Below are positions 42,458 through 51,325 of a stretch of 64,000 nt of DNA, piece by piece; position 1 is the stretch's first letter; each line of letters starts with the position of its first letter. The position numbers were made by a program, and so were the translations under genes. The notes under the pieces are model-generated. The model did not search any database. It was not told the DNA's origin and saw nothing but the letters and a program-made list of their open reading frames with translations. The stretch spans positions 81,079 to 145,078 of the forward strand of contig SVHY01000001.1 of NCBI GenBank assembly GCA_015055545.1. The letters run 5' to 3'. This DNA is from Clostridiales bacterium. GTDB taxonomy: Bacteria; Bacillota; Clostridia; Christensenellales; Borkfalkiaceae.

Positions 42458-42580
42458 TTGACAACGCGGTAAAAATACGATATAATTAAAACACTTGATA
42501 ATCAACGCCGTGACTTTGCGAAGAGTAAAAAGTCACGGTGCATTTTTAACGCTCCGCGCATCGGGCGGTTTTTTCACGTG
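42458..42580 (+). promoter_or_regulatory. greA-lysS promoter and structured leader
   Basis: A full consensus promoter TTGACA, 17 bases, TATAAT (42458-42486). The leader folds into CCGTGACTTT/AAAGTCACGG (about 42511-42540) and then a CCGC...GCGG stem followed by TTTTTT (42553-42574), a possible attenuator about 100 bases before greA. Confidence 0.7.
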
Positions 42581-42671
42581 GCTAACCAAGCCAAGATAAT
42601 AAGGGTGAACGAATACGTGCAAGTGAAAAAAACGCAAATAAAAATATGGCGTGGGCAAAAGGAGTTTTTGT

Positions 42672-43142
42672 ATGGCTGAACAGCAGTATATCATGACGCA
42701 AAAGGGCTACGACGAAGCGGTGGAAAAATTGAAGTATTTGCAGACCGTAAAACGTCAAGAAATCGTGGACAGAATTTCCGAGGCGAGAAGCCACGGCGAT
42801 TTGTCCGAAAACGCGGAATACGACGCAGCGAGAAACGAACAGACGATGAACGAAATCGAAATCAACGATTTGGATTACAAAATCAAAAACGCCGTTATCG
42901 TTTCCGAATCCAACGACAAAACCATTGTTAACGTGGGTAGAAAAGTACGCGTGTACGATTTTGAAATGGAAGAAGAAGAAGTGTACGAAATTACGGGCTC
43001 GACGGAATCCAACGCTATGGAAAACAAAATTTCCAACGAATCCCCCGTCGGCGCGGCACTTTTGAAACATAAAGTTGGCGACGTTGTAAAGGTCAACGCT
43101 CCCGACGGCGAATATAAACTGGAAATTCGCGAAATATTCTAA
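42672..43142 (+). CDS. greA: Transcription elongation factor GreA
   Basis: GreA rescues backtracked RNA polymerase by stimulating transcript cleavage. The 156-residue protein has the N-terminal coiled coil with the acidic tip in ARSHGDLSENAEYDAARNEQ and the C-terminal FKBP-like domain (ISNESPVGAALLKHKVGDVV). GGAG lies seven bases before ATG 42672. lysS follows by 21 bases, a common pairing in Clostridia. Confidence 0.96.
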   Translation: MAEQQYIMTQKGYDEAVEKLKYLQTVKRQEIVDRISEARSHGDLSENAEYDAARNEQTMNEIEINDLDYKIKNAVIVSESNDKTIVNVGRKVRVYDFEMEEEEVYEITGSTESNAMENKISNESPVGAALLKHKVGDVVKVNAPDGEYKLEIREIF

Positions 43143-43163
43143 ATTATATAAGGTAAAGTACGA

Positions 43164-44669
43164 ATGGAAAACAAGAACGTAAACGAAACGGTGGTTTCGG
43201 AAGAAGAACAACTCATCGAACAGGCGAGAATTCGCCGCGAAAAGCTTGCTAAACTCGTGGCGGAGGGCAAAAACCCGTACGAGCAGGTGAAATATCCCGT
43301 AGACGCGGATTCCGAATCCGTCAAAGCGAACTTTGAAGCGTACGAAGGCAAAACGGTCGCTATGGCTGGGCGTATGATGTCCCGCCGTATCATGGGTAAA
43401 GCCTCCTTTTCGCATATCGCGGACAGAACGGGCTCGATACAAGTATATATTACCCGTCAAGACATCGGCGAAGAAAATTACATGAGCTATAAAAAGGACT
43501 ACGACATCGGCGATATCGTAGGCTTTAAAGGGTTCGTGTTCAAAACGCAGACGGGCGAAGTAACCGTACACGTAACGGAACTTATCATGCTCTCGAAATC
43601 GTTGTTACCCCTGCCCGAAAAATACAACGGCTTGCAGGACAAGGATATGAAATACCGCTTGCGCCATCTGGATTTGATTATGAACAAGGACGTACGCGAT
43701 ACCTTCCGTACCCGTTCGCTTATCTTGAAAGAAATCCGTGCGTATTTGGATTCCCGCGGGTATTTGGAAGTGGATACTCCCACCTTATTACCCTTGGAAA
43801 TCGGCGCGGACGCTCGGCCGTTTAAAACGCACCACAACGCGCTCGATTTGGATATGTACATGCGTATCGAAACGGAGCTGTTCTTAAAACGCCTTATCGT
43901 CGGCGGCATGGACAAAGTATACGAAGTGGGTAGAATTTTCAGAAACGAGGGTATGGACGCTTATCACAACCCCGAATTTACGTCCATCGAAATGTACGAA
44001 GCGTACACCGATTATATCGGCATGATGGACATGATCGAAGATTTGTATAAGACGGTTACGCAAAAGGTATGCGGCACGTTGGATATCAGCTATCAAGGCA
44101 CGGAAATCCACATGGGCGACTGGACGAGATTGACCATGCCGGAAGCGGTGAAAAAATACGCGGGCGTGGACTATAACGACTGGGCGACGGACGAAGACGC
44201 GCGCGCGGCGGCAAAAGCTTTGGGTGTGGAACTCGAACACGAAAACGCAACCAAAGGCTGGGTGCTTATCGAACTGTTCGATGCGTTCGTAGAAGACAAG
44301 CTTATCCAACCCACCATTATCTACGACTACCCCGTGGAAAACTCGCCGCTTGCAAAACGCAAGCCGTCCAACCCCGCGTTTACCGAACGTTTTGAATACT
44401 TCATTTGCGGACACGAATACGGTAACGCATTCTCGGAACTTAACGACCCCATCGACCAAAAACAACGTATGGTAAAACAAGTGGAAGCGAAACGCGCCAA
44501 GGGCAACAACGACGCGCAGGTGGACGAAGATTTCATCAACGCGCTTGAATACGGTTTACCTCCCACAGGCGGGCTTGGCTTGGGCTTGGACAGATTCGTA
44601 ATGCTCTTAACCGATAGCGCGACCATTCGCGACGTTATCCTTTTCCCTACGATGAAACCGAAAAAATAA
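43164..44669 (+). CDS. lysS: Lysyl-tRNA synthetase (class II)
   Basis: LysS charges tRNA-Lys. The 501-residue protein has an N-terminal OB-fold anticodon domain (about 65-170), motif 2 around GRIFRNEGMDAYHNPEFT and motif 3 GLGLGLDRFVMLL near the C-terminus. A charged 30-residue N-terminal extension precedes the OB fold. Length is normal. Co-transcribed with greA. Confidence 0.97.
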   Translation: MENKNVNETVVSEEEQLIEQARIRREKLAKLVAEGKNPYEQVKYPVDADSESVKANFEAYEGKTVAMAGRMMSRRIMGKASFSHIADRTGSIQVYITRQDIGEENYMSYKKDYDIGDIVGFKGFVFKTQTGEVTVHVTELIMLSKSLLPLPEKYNGLQDKDMKYRLRHLDLIMNKDVRDTFRTRSLILKEIRAYLDSRGYLEVDTPTLLPLEIGADARPFKTHHNALDLDMYMRIETELFLKRLIVGGMDKVYEVGRIFRNEGMDAYHNPEFTSIEMYEAYTDYIGMMDMIEDLYKTVTQKVCGTLDISYQGTEIHMGDWTRLTMPEAVKKYAGVDYNDWATDEDARAAAKALGVELEHENATKGWVLIELFDAFVEDKLIQPTIIYDYPVENSPLAKRKPSNPAFTERFEYFICGHEYGNAFSELNDPIDQKQRMVKQVEAKRAKGNNDAQVDEDFINALEYGLPPTGGLGLGLDRFVMLLTDSATIRDVILFPTMKPKK

Positions 44670-44806
44670 ACCTACCGCCGATATTTTTGAAAAGAAATAT
44701 CGGCGCGTATAATTATAAGTAAAAATCTATAATTATACGTTTCAATCCATACATACCCCCTTTATTTTTAAAAACCGTATTCGTTTATACGGCAGGAGAA
44801 TGAAAA

Positions 44807-45844
44807 ATGGACGCTAAAATAACCAAGAAAAGACTCGCCAGAATGCTTTCCTACGATTGGATGAAAATCGTAGGGGTTGCCGCGGCGTTTATTCTCGTTT
44901 GGGTGCTTATTTTCACCATGACGGCGACGCGAATTACCCCCGCACAGCAATTCACCGTGTTCAATTATTACGCAAATGCGGGTTTGACGGATAAGTTTTA
45001 TTCGTTATATTCAAACACGCTCACAGACGGCACGTTCTCGTACGAAGTAATTGAGATTAACCAAAACGATTTGGCGACGTCGGGTGAAGAAAACGCGCAT
45101 ACGTTGATGGAATCGCGGTTCGCTACCGACGAGGGCGACGTGATGTTCGTGCCGCATATCGGCGATAAAAATTTCGCAAAAAAGGACGACGAAACGGGCG
45201 AAACCGTTTACGAATACACCTATGCCGAAGTCTTTTTCAACGGCTGGTTTGCGTACGTTTACGAGCTGTATAAAGAGGACGAAACGACGGGCGAGCTTGT
45301 CGGTGGGTACTTCTATGATATGGAACAGTTTTTAACGGAATATTTCGGCGAAAACTGGGAAACGGGCGAACTTGACAAGGCGAAAGCGGAACGCGATTTT
45401 CGCGCACGCGTGAAAGAAAATAAGGATAAGCGGTTTAAAAAAGAGGCGGAAATCGCGCAAGGCGTTTTGGACGAATACGAACGTTTGGAAAAATACCGCG
45501 CCGCTTTAAACGAATTTTACGGGTATTTGGAAAGTGGCGTCGTGGAATTTACCACGCTTGAACTGTACGGCGAGGACGACGAAGTTCTCCGCTCGGGCAA
45601 TTACGCGTTGAATATTTGCCCCGACGAAGAAGGTTCGGGCAGCACGCTTTCCGATTATATTTATTATCGTACGAGCGTAGAAGTTTTGGACGAGGACGGC
45701 GAAACGACGACCGAGAACAAGAATTCCGCACAGGATATGCAGGCTATCTTCTTGAAGATGAAAGGCGTGGAAGACAGTTTTGAATACGAAACGCTGTTAT
45801 TCGTCAACACGCTCATCGCGGCAAGCTTGCCGCAAGCCGATTGA
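44807..45844 (+). CDS. Membrane-anchored hypothetical protein, 345 aa
   Basis: A basic N-terminus is followed by one membrane segment (about 21-40), after which the remaining 300 residues face outside. The outer part is strongly acidic (many Glu, Asp, Thr, Tyr) and contains a charged helical region (KAERDFRARVKENKDKRFKK) near residues 185-215. No catalytic motif is visible. I do not recognise the family. AGGAG lies eight bases before the ATG. It overlaps or abuts the decarboxylase-like gene. Confidence 0.75.
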   Translation: MDAKITKKRLARMLSYDWMKIVGVAAAFILVWVLIFTMTATRITPAQQFTVFNYYANAGLTDKFYSLYSNTLTDGTFSYEVIEINQNDLATSGEENAHTLMESRFATDEGDVMFVPHIGDKNFAKKDDETGETVYEYTYAEVFFNGWFAYVYELYKEDETTGELVGGYFYDMEQFLTEYFGENWETGELDKAKAERDFRARVKENKDKRFKKEAEIAQGVLDEYERLEKYRAALNEFYGYLESGVVEFTTLELYGEDDEVLRSGNYALNICPDEEGSGSTLSDYIYYRTSVEVLDEDGETTTENKNSAQDMQAIFLKMKGVEDSFEYETLLFVNTLIAASLPQAD

Positions 45845-47103
45845 GTATGCGCTCATTGCAGAGAAAAACGTTGAAAAAATGCGCGATTTTTCGTATGTTG
45901 AAAACGCACGCAAGAAGGCGGCACGTTTCCTTTCACACCCCCGGACACAAGAACGGGAAGTGGGATATCACCGAGCTTGCCTATTCGGATAATCTATCCT
46001 GTCCCCGCGGCTGTATTTTGACGGCGGAACGGGATATTGCGCGTATTTTGGGCGCGCGGGCGAGTTTTATTTTGACGGACGGAAGCACTTGCGGAGTGCT
46101 TTCTATGCTCTACGCGGCAAAACGCGCGGGCGTGAAAACGGTTGCCGTCAAGCGGGACACGCACAAGAGTTTTTGGAACGGCTGCGCGACGCTTGGCTTA
46201 ACCCCCGTCGTTTACGCGGACAAAGATTTGGAAACTACCATTCAATCGGTGGACGCTATTTTTATTACGTCGCCCGATTATTACGGTAAAGTTGCGCCCT
46301 TGCAGGATATTCGCAGGCTGTGCGACAAACACGGTAAGTTGCTCTTAATCGACGGCGCGCACGGCGGGCATTTACATTTCGATAAGTCGTTATACGCGGG
46401 CGCGTATGCGGATATGTGGGTGGACGGCGTACATAAGAGCTTACCTGCGTTAACACAGGGTGCTATCGTTTCCGCGCGAATGGAAAAATACGCGGATTTA
46501 TTGCGCGAAAGCGTGGCGATATTTAGAACAACCAGTCCGTCCTATCCGATTATGGCGAGTGTAGAATATGCCGTGAAATATCCTGAGAACAAGGTTTTAC
46601 CTATGCTCGTACGGGATTTGGCAAACGCGTATCCTAAGCGCGTGCAAGTAAAGGACGATTGGACGAAAGTTTGCGTGCGCGTGGGTGAGCGTGCGTTTGA
46701 AGCGCAAACGGCACTTGAAAAACGGGGCGTATATCCCGAATTTTGCGACGGGGAAAACGTTTGCTTTTACCTTTCCCCCGCCACTACCAAACGCGCGTTT
46801 CGCGTTTTAAAACGCTCCGTCGCTTGGCTGTGCAATACGTTTGCGCTCGGCGAAGAAAAACGCGTTCAATCCGTACATACCCCCCTTGTAGATATGGAAA
46901 ATGGGGAAACGGAATGGGTGAATTTGGAAAACGCGGTAGGTAAAATTTGCGCCGCGGATTGCGGGTTATTCCCGCCTTGCACCCCGCTGATAGGAAAAGG
47001 CGAACGGGTTTTAGACGAGCACGTACGGCTACTCAAAGCCGCGCCCAACGTTTACGGGCTTGTGGACGGAAAAATACGAGTGTATAAAAATTTTAATGCA
47101 TGA
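45841..47103 (+). CDS. Orn/Lys/Arg decarboxylase-like PLP enzyme with probable 5' frameshift
   Basis: The main frame encodes the major domain of the YaaO/SpeA-type PLP decarboxylases: HTPGHKNGKWDITEL, SFILTDGSTCGVLS, LLIDGAHGGHLHF, and the Schiff base Lys in DGVHKSLPALTQGA. The N-terminus in this frame is an unnatural Arg/Lys-rich stretch. In the neighbouring frame, from ATG 45879, the sequence MRDFSYVENARKKAARF would join HTPGHK if one C of the run at 45929-45930 were skipped, which matches the family much better. Either an indel is present or the upstream start is used. tmk follows, as in yaaO-tmk loci. Confidence 0.75.
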   Translation: MSMRSLQRKTLKKCAIFRMLKTHARRRHVSFHTPGHKNGKWDITELAYSDNLSCPRGCILTAERDIARILGARASFILTDGSTCGVLSMLYAAKRAGVKTVAVKRDTHKSFWNGCATLGLTPVVYADKDLETTIQSVDAIFITSPDYYGKVAPLQDIRRLCDKHGKLLLIDGAHGGHLHFDKSLYAGAYADMWVDGVHKSLPALTQGAIVSARMEKYADLLRESVAIFRTTSPSYPIMASVEYAVKYPENKVLPMLVRDLANAYPKRVQVKDDWTKVCVRVGERAFEAQTALEKRGVYPEFCDGENVCFYLSPATTKRAFRVLKRSVAWLCNTFALGEEKRVQSVHTPLVDMENGETEWVNLENAVGKICAADCGLFPPCTPLIGKGERVLDEHVRLLKAAPNVYGLVDGKIRVYKNFNA

Positions 47104-47142
47104 TGAAAAATGCTTAAAAATTCTATTATCTATATTCTACAT

Positions 47143-47261
47143 CTATACGCCATAGCGTATTAACCGCCAAAGGCGGTAAGCGCAACCTACGGTTGCTTAA
47201 CTTGGGGCTGTTTATGCAAAGGCTCTGCCTCTGCACTCCGCAAGGGACTGTGTCCCTTGAC
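47143..47261. repeat. Fixed-order hairpin repeat (family B)
   Basis: TACGCCATAGCGTA, ACCGCCAAAGGCGGT, GCAACCTACGGTTGC, TTAACTTGGGGCT, a GCAAAGGCTCTGCC unit and AAGGGACTGTGTCCCTT. Confidence 0.75.
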
Positions 47262-47295
47262 CCATATTAGGGATTATCACATAAAGGATATGTTT

Positions 47296-47922
47296 ATGAA
47301 AAAAGGAAAGTTTATTACGTTTGAAGGTTGCGACGGGTGCGGAAAAAGCACACAGCTCAAGCTTTGGAGTGAATATTTATCAGGCGCGGGCGTGCCGCAT
47401 ATCTTTACGCGCGAGCCCGGCGGTGGAAAAATATCCGAGGCTATTCGCGAAATTTTATTGAACGGCAAAAACGCCGAAATGACGGACGAGTGCGAAGCGC
47501 TCTTGTACGCCGCTGCGCGTATGCAGCACTTGGCTGACCGCGTAGAACCTGCTCTGCAAGAAGGCAAACTCGTCGTGTGCGATCGGTACGTGGATTCGTC
47601 GCTTGCCTATCAAGCCTATGCACGGGGTTTGGGCGTGGAGTTCATATCCAAAATCAATTCGGTTGCGCTCGAAAAGTACGCGCCCGATTTGACCGTGTTC
47701 ATCGATTTAACGCCCGAGGAGGCGTTTGCGCGTAAGCACGGTGCGGACGAGAACGACCGCTTGGAACAAGCGGGTTTAGAGTTCCATAAACGCGTATACG
47801 CAGGCTATCAAGCGGTGGCGAAAGCATACCCTAATCGCGTGGTGTGCGTAAACGGTAGGGCTACGCCGCAGGAAATTTTTGATGAAACGCTGCGAATTTT
47901 GAAAAAAAGAGAGATTTTATGA
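47296..47922 (+). CDS. tmk: Thymidylate kinase
   Basis: Tmk phosphorylates dTMP to dTDP with ATP. The 208-residue protein has the P-loop FEGCDGCGKSTQ, the dTMP-binding EPGGGKISEAIR, and VCDRYVDSSLAYQ. AAGGA lies before ATG 47296; an in-frame Met 39 bases upstream lies in the repeat. Its 3' end overlaps the mntP start (ATGA). Confidence 0.96.
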   Translation: MKKGKFITFEGCDGCGKSTQLKLWSEYLSGAGVPHIFTREPGGGKISEAIREILLNGKNAEMTDECEALLYAAARMQHLADRVEPALQEGKLVVCDRYVDSSLAYQAYARGLGVEFISKINSVALEKYAPDLTVFIDLTPEEAFARKHGADENDRLEQAGLEFHKRVYAGYQAVAKAYPNRVVCVNGRATPQEIFDETLRILKKREIL

Positions 47923-48521
47923 GTTACTGGGAAATTCTGCTCCTTGGTTTAGCCGTTTCCATGGACGCGTGCGCCGTAGCTATGACGGACGGCATGACAC
48001 AGAAAAAAATAACGCCCGCAAAAGCCCTGTTAATCGGTGGCTTTTTCGGGTTCTTTCAGTTTTTAATGCCGCTTATCGGGTATTTCATCACGGGCGTGAT
48101 TGCAAACGCGTTCTTGTCCGTATTTGAAAAAATATCCGCTTGGATTGCGTTTGGACTGTTGCTGTTTTTGGGCAGTAAAATGTTGTGGGAAGGCGTTTCC
48201 GATTTGCGAAACGGCGGCGCGTGTGCCGTGCCTCGCGACAACGAACTGACCGTGAAAAAACTGTTCGTGCAAGCCGTCGCCACGTCCATTGACGCGCTTG
48301 CCGTAGGAGTTACGCTGAAAATGACGGAAATTTCGTCCTATCTTTCCTCGGGCGTTTGGGGTGCTACAACGACCATCGGCGTAATTACGCTGGCGTTGAG
48401 TTTTGTAGCGACGTATATTGGCAAAGCAATGGGTTGCAAGCTTGCGGACAAGGCAAACCTTGTCGGCGGCGCGGTCCTTATCGGCATCGGCTTGAAAATT
48501 TTCATCGGTAGTTTTTTATAA
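47919..48521 (+). CDS. mntP: Manganese efflux pump MntP
   Basis: MntP exports Mn2+ to protect the cell from excess. The 200-residue membrane protein has six hydrophobic segments in two halves with the paired acidic motifs SMDACAVA (first helix) and TSIDALAVG (fourth helix). It is translationally coupled to tmk by a four-base overlap. No yybP-ykoY riboswitch is seen upstream, since the gene overlaps tmk. Confidence 0.95.
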   Translation: MSYWEILLLGLAVSMDACAVAMTDGMTQKKITPAKALLIGGFFGFFQFLMPLIGYFITGVIANAFLSVFEKISAWIAFGLLLFLGSKMLWEGVSDLRNGGACAVPRDNELTVKKLFVQAVATSIDALAVGVTLKMTEISSYLSSGVWGATTTIGVITLALSFVATYIGKAMGCKLADKANLVGGAVLIGIGLKIFIGSFL

Positions 48522-48528
48522 AAACTGC

Positions 48529-48640
48529 GTTTTTAATGAATTGAAAAGCATAGCTTTTCGTGAATTGCGCCCTTAGGCGCGTGAAATGAACGCTATGCGT
48601 TCATGAATGGACGGCTACGCCGTCATTACGGAATAATTTA
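48529..48640. repeat. Mosaic hairpin array, left arm
   Basis: AAAAACTGCGTTTTT, GAAAAGCATAGCTTTTC, GCGCCCTTAGGCGC, GAACGCTATGCGTTC and GACGGCTACGCCGTC with TGAATT or TGAAAT spacers, ending in the core remnant ATTACGGAATAATTTA. Confidence 0.8.
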
Positions 48641-48692
48641 TAAAATTCGACTTTTTCTTAAGTCGAGTTTTCTTTTATCTGCTAAAAACTAC

Positions 48693-48721
48693 TTGATAAA
48701 AATTTTAATATGTGCTACAAT
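48693..48721 (+). promoter_or_regulatory. 6S RNA promoter
   Basis: TTGATA, 17 bases, TACAAT. The first stem base G48728 is seven bases after the -10. Confidence 0.8.
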
Positions 48722-48727
48722 AATTAT

Positions 48728-48891
48728 GCCAAACAAAATCGAATAAAATAGACCAAGGGAGATTTGCGTCCTTTATAGGGATACTATACTCTTTTTTAGT
48801 AAATCATAGAGACATGAATTTGGCAAAAATGCAAATTCCAGTCTTTATGGTTTACGAGAGTTTATCCCGTTCTATTTTGATTTTGTTTGGC
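48728..48891 (+). ncRNA. ssrS: 6S RNA candidate
   Basis: No open frame fits, but the transcript folds as one long rod. The ends pair as GCCAAACAAAATC/GATTTTGTTTGGC, continuing through AATAAAATAGA/TCTATTTT. GGGATA pairs with TATCCC, then a large asymmetric central bubble, then a perfect 15-base stem GTAAATCATAGAGAC/GTCTTTATGGTTTAC, and an apical GAATTTG/CAAATTC hairpin. A long rod with a central bubble, about 165 to 190 bases, is the 6S RNA shape, which mimics an open promoter and binds the sigma-A holoenzyme. It has its own promoter and terminator. Assigned by structure only. Confidence 0.72.
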
Positions 48892-48915
48892 GACAATCGG
48901 AGTTTGCGTTTTTCG

Positions 48916-48946
48916 GTGCGTTGACTTCGGTTGGCGCACTTTTTTA
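48916..48946 (+). terminator. 6S RNA terminator
   Basis: Ten-base stem GTGCGTTGAC/GTTGGCGCAC closed by a TTCG tetraloop and followed by a T run. Confidence 0.85.
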
Positions 48947-48960
48947 TTAGGGAGCTTTTT

Positions 48961-49446
48961 ATGGGGAATACTATCGATACTGTCATGATTGAAATGATAA
49001 AAAAACATCATTCGCCTTCCAGTAAAAATTCTTGTGATTTTTTTTCGTTTAATATAGAAATTGACAAAAATTTTTCTTTGGGGCTATTTACAAAACAGGG
49101 TAAAATCCAATTGCTGTTACGCTACAAAGACGAGAGTGTTCATTCCACTTTAACCATGCTTGATTTTAATTCCCGTTCAGGTGTAGAGTATCTTTCTTTT
49201 AAATATAATACGTATGATTTCATCGGTTATATAGATAAAAGGAGGGCGTTTGCGGAAGATAAAATGGTTTTTGGCTTTGAATTGGCAGAAAAAAATAAAT
49301 TATTAAGCACGGACGCGCTTTCAAGATTCTTTAGGGCGTGCAATGCTTTGTCGAAAGCATTGTTGTCGCTCACAAAGCAACTTTTGGAAAAGGAAAATTT
49401 AGGCATAACTTTATCTGATTTTGGATATATAAATTGTACAAAATAA
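48961..49446 (+). CDS. Hypothetical protein, 161 aa, AT-rich
   Basis: A soluble protein with a beta-rich middle (FFSFNIEIDKNFSLGLFTKQG; LSFKYNTYDFIGYIDK) and a helical C-terminal part (RFFRACNALSKALLSLTKQLLE). I do not recognise it. Base composition is clearly more AT-rich than neighbouring housekeeping genes, and it shares its terminator stem with the XRE module at 33058, so it may be acquired. GGGAG lies seven bases before the ATG. Confidence 0.7.
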   Translation: MGNTIDTVMIEMIKKHHSPSSKNSCDFFSFNIEIDKNFSLGLFTKQGKIQLLLRYKDESVHSTLTMLDFNSRSGVEYLSFKYNTYDFIGYIDKRRAFAEDKMVFGFELAEKNKLLSTDALSRFFRACNALSKALLSLTKQLLEKENLGITLSDFGYINCTK

Positions 49447-49478
49447 AAACACTTAAAGTATTGTGTGTTTTGCAAGAA

Positions 49479-49510
49479 AAAAGTAGTCGCTTGGACTACT
49501 TTTATTTTTT
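49479..49510 (+). terminator. Terminator
   Basis: AAAAGTAGTC/GACTACTTTT stem plus T run, same stem as 33058-33082. Confidence 0.75.
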
Positions 49511-49513
49511 GTA

Positions 49514-49767
49514 TTGACCGCCTACGGCGGTAAAAAGCGCAAAACTGCGTTTTGCTTATGAAGGGGCCTGTTTTGCCCTTGCGGGCAACTGCTGACGCAG
49601 AGTCTTTAAGGCTTTTCTCGCGCAACGTAAGGTAAGCGTTGCGCTCGGTCAGCGTTCGCGCGGGCAAATGCGCTCACTCATCTCGCCCCTACAAGGCATT
49701 ATTAATGCCTTGCTTAACGGGCAACTCGTCCTTCCAAATCCGCAAGGAACTGTGTTCCTTGACCTTT
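49514..49767. repeat. Fixed-order hairpin repeat (family B), long form
   Basis: ACCGCCTACGGCGGT, GCAAAACTGCGTTTTGC, TTGCCCTTGCGGGCAA, a GCAACGTAAGGTAAGCGTTGC unit, CGGGCAAATGCGCTCACTCA, CAAGGCATTATTAATGCCTTG and AAGGAACTGTGTTCCTT. Fills the 325-base gap; no gene. Confidence 0.75.
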
Positions 49768-49771
49768 GTTA

Positions 49772-51283
49772 TTAGTTGCTTTTGAAACGGATTTTGTCTT
49801 TTTTGCAGATGCGCTGGGCGGCGAATTTACCCGTGATTGCCGCGGGCGGTAAACCTCCGCTCCTAAGTAGCCATTGCCCTGATATGATAAAGCCTTTTAA
49901 GCCCTTGATTTCACCTTTTTGCATAAGCGATTTGCCTTTGCTCGTTTGCACGAAGCCCTGAAACGAGCCGTGTCTGCCGTTTAAATACCGTTGATAGGTA
50001 AGCGGCGTGATAACGTCGATCACTTCTACCTTGCCCGCTAAATGGGGATAGTTCTTCACGTACACGTCTAAAAGCTTTTGACCGATTTCTTTTTTCTTTT
50101 CTCGGTATTGTCCGTCCGCTTTGACGCCTTTCCACCAAAAATACATATTGTCGTTCCCGCCCAGCGTGGCTTGGACAACGCTACAACAGTCGGGTGCTTT
50201 CAACGTTTCGTCGTAGGAATAATTACGATAGGTTATTCCGTAATGCTTTTCGTTCAGTTCAATCGGTTCGTCTACGTAAATTTTGTGCGAAAGGGGCGCG
50301 TTTTTCATATCCGCGTTCACCTTGAACACCGCCGTCGTGTACGTATAAATGGGATAGGTGAGTCTGTCCTTTAACCGATCGTCTATCTTCTTCAATATAT
50401 ACTTGCCGCTAAGCAATTTTTTCAGCGTGTGTTCGGACGGAGCTGCCGAAACAACCCAGTCTGCGGCGAGTTCTTCGCCGCTCGTGAGCCATACGCCCAC
50501 CGCCGCGCCGTTTTCTATCTTAATCCGCGATACCTCCGCGCCGCAACGCAGCTGCCCGCCAAGCGATAAATATTTATCTCTCATTCGCTCTACCATAGCA
50601 AGTGAACCGCCCACGGGGATTCCGCCGTCCTTGTTCGTTACGTGCGCAAGCATATATAAAAAGCTCATTAAATTATAATCGGCGGACATGTGTTCTTCCA
50701 ACCATTTCCGAATATACGGATTTTTGAACTTTTTCGCGTACGAGCCGCAAGAGATTTTGGACGTTTTATTGACGTAATAATAATCCCCGAGCATAGTAAA
50801 GCCGATTTTGCAAAGATCGAGCAAGTTCATCAAATCGACGGGCTTTTCCACGGGCGCGTCGATTTTTTGAAAGCGTTTGATAAGCTTGCAAAACTTCTTA
50901 ATTGCCTTTTCGTCTTCGGGTGCGAACGCTATCAGCTCCGATTGCATTTTCTCTAAATCCGACCAAACGGTAAACTTGTTCCCGCCGCCAAAATCCAGCG
51001 TATAAAAATCGTCTTGTTGATAAATCTCCACGTCGGGCGAAAGCGCGCCTACGTCCGTCCAAAGCTTATTCGTTGCCGTGTTCGGCTTTACGCCCACCAG
51101 CCAGTGAATACAGCCGTCTATATAACAGCCCTTTCTCTCCCAACCGATACACGCGCCGCCAAGCGTTGCGTTCTTTTCCAACACGAGCGTTTCGTACCCG
51201 TTCTTCTGCAAATAGATTGCGGTGGTCAGTCCCGAAACGCCGCCGCCTATTACGATTACTTTTTTATCTTTCATTTTTCCCAT
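49772..51283 (-). CDS. Phytoene desaturase-like NAD(P)/FAD oxidoreductase
   Basis: This 503-residue flavoprotein belongs to the CrtI/amine oxidase-like group. It has the dinucleotide motif VIVIGGGVSGLTTAIYLQ at the N-terminus, the ATLGGACIGWERKGCYID segment, a middle substrate domain, and the C-terminal FAD motif LKGFIISGQWLLRSGGLPPA. Clostridial members are annotated as desaturases or retinol-saturase-like enzymes, often without carotenoid genes, and none are adjacent here. The -10 is six bases from ATG 51283, suggesting a leaderless start; ATG 51274 behind GGGA is the alternative. Confidence 0.88.
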   Translation of the reverse strand: MGKMKDKKVIVIGGGVSGLTTAIYLQKNGYETLVLEKNATLGGACIGWERKGCYIDGCIHWLVGVKPNTATNKLWTDVGALSPDVEIYQQDDFYTLDFGGGNKFTVWSDLEKMQSELIAFAPEDEKAIKKFCKLIKRFQKIDAPVEKPVDLMNLLDLCKIGFTMLGDYYYVNKTSKISCGSYAKKFKNPYIRKWLEEHMSADYNLMSFLYMLAHVTNKDGGIPVGGSLAMVERMRDKYLSLGGQLRCGAEVSRIKIENGAAVGVWLTSGEELAADWVVSAAPSEHTLKKLLSGKYILKKIDDRLKDRLTYPIYTYTTAVFKVNADMKNAPLSHKIYVDEPIELNEKHYGITYRNYSYDETLKAPDCCSVVQATLGGNDNMYFWWKGVKADGQYREKKKEIGQKLLDVYVKNYPHLAGKVEVIDVITPLTYQRYLNGRHGSFQGFVQTSKGKSLMQKGEIKGLKGFIISGQWLLRSGGLPPAAITGKFAAQRICKKDKIRFKSN

Positions 51284-51289
51284 AAAATC

Positions 51290-51319
51290 ATTATACCACA
51301 TTCCGACATAAAAAGACAA
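51290..51319 (-). promoter_or_regulatory. Desaturase-like gene promoter
   Basis: TTGTCT, 18 bases, TATAAT with a TGG extension on the minus strand. Confidence 0.65.
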
Positions 51320-51325
51320 GCGTTT

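Noticed and set aside
47860..47919. Mn2+ riboswitch upstream of mntP
   Set aside because: mntP overlaps tmk by four bases, so there is no leader.
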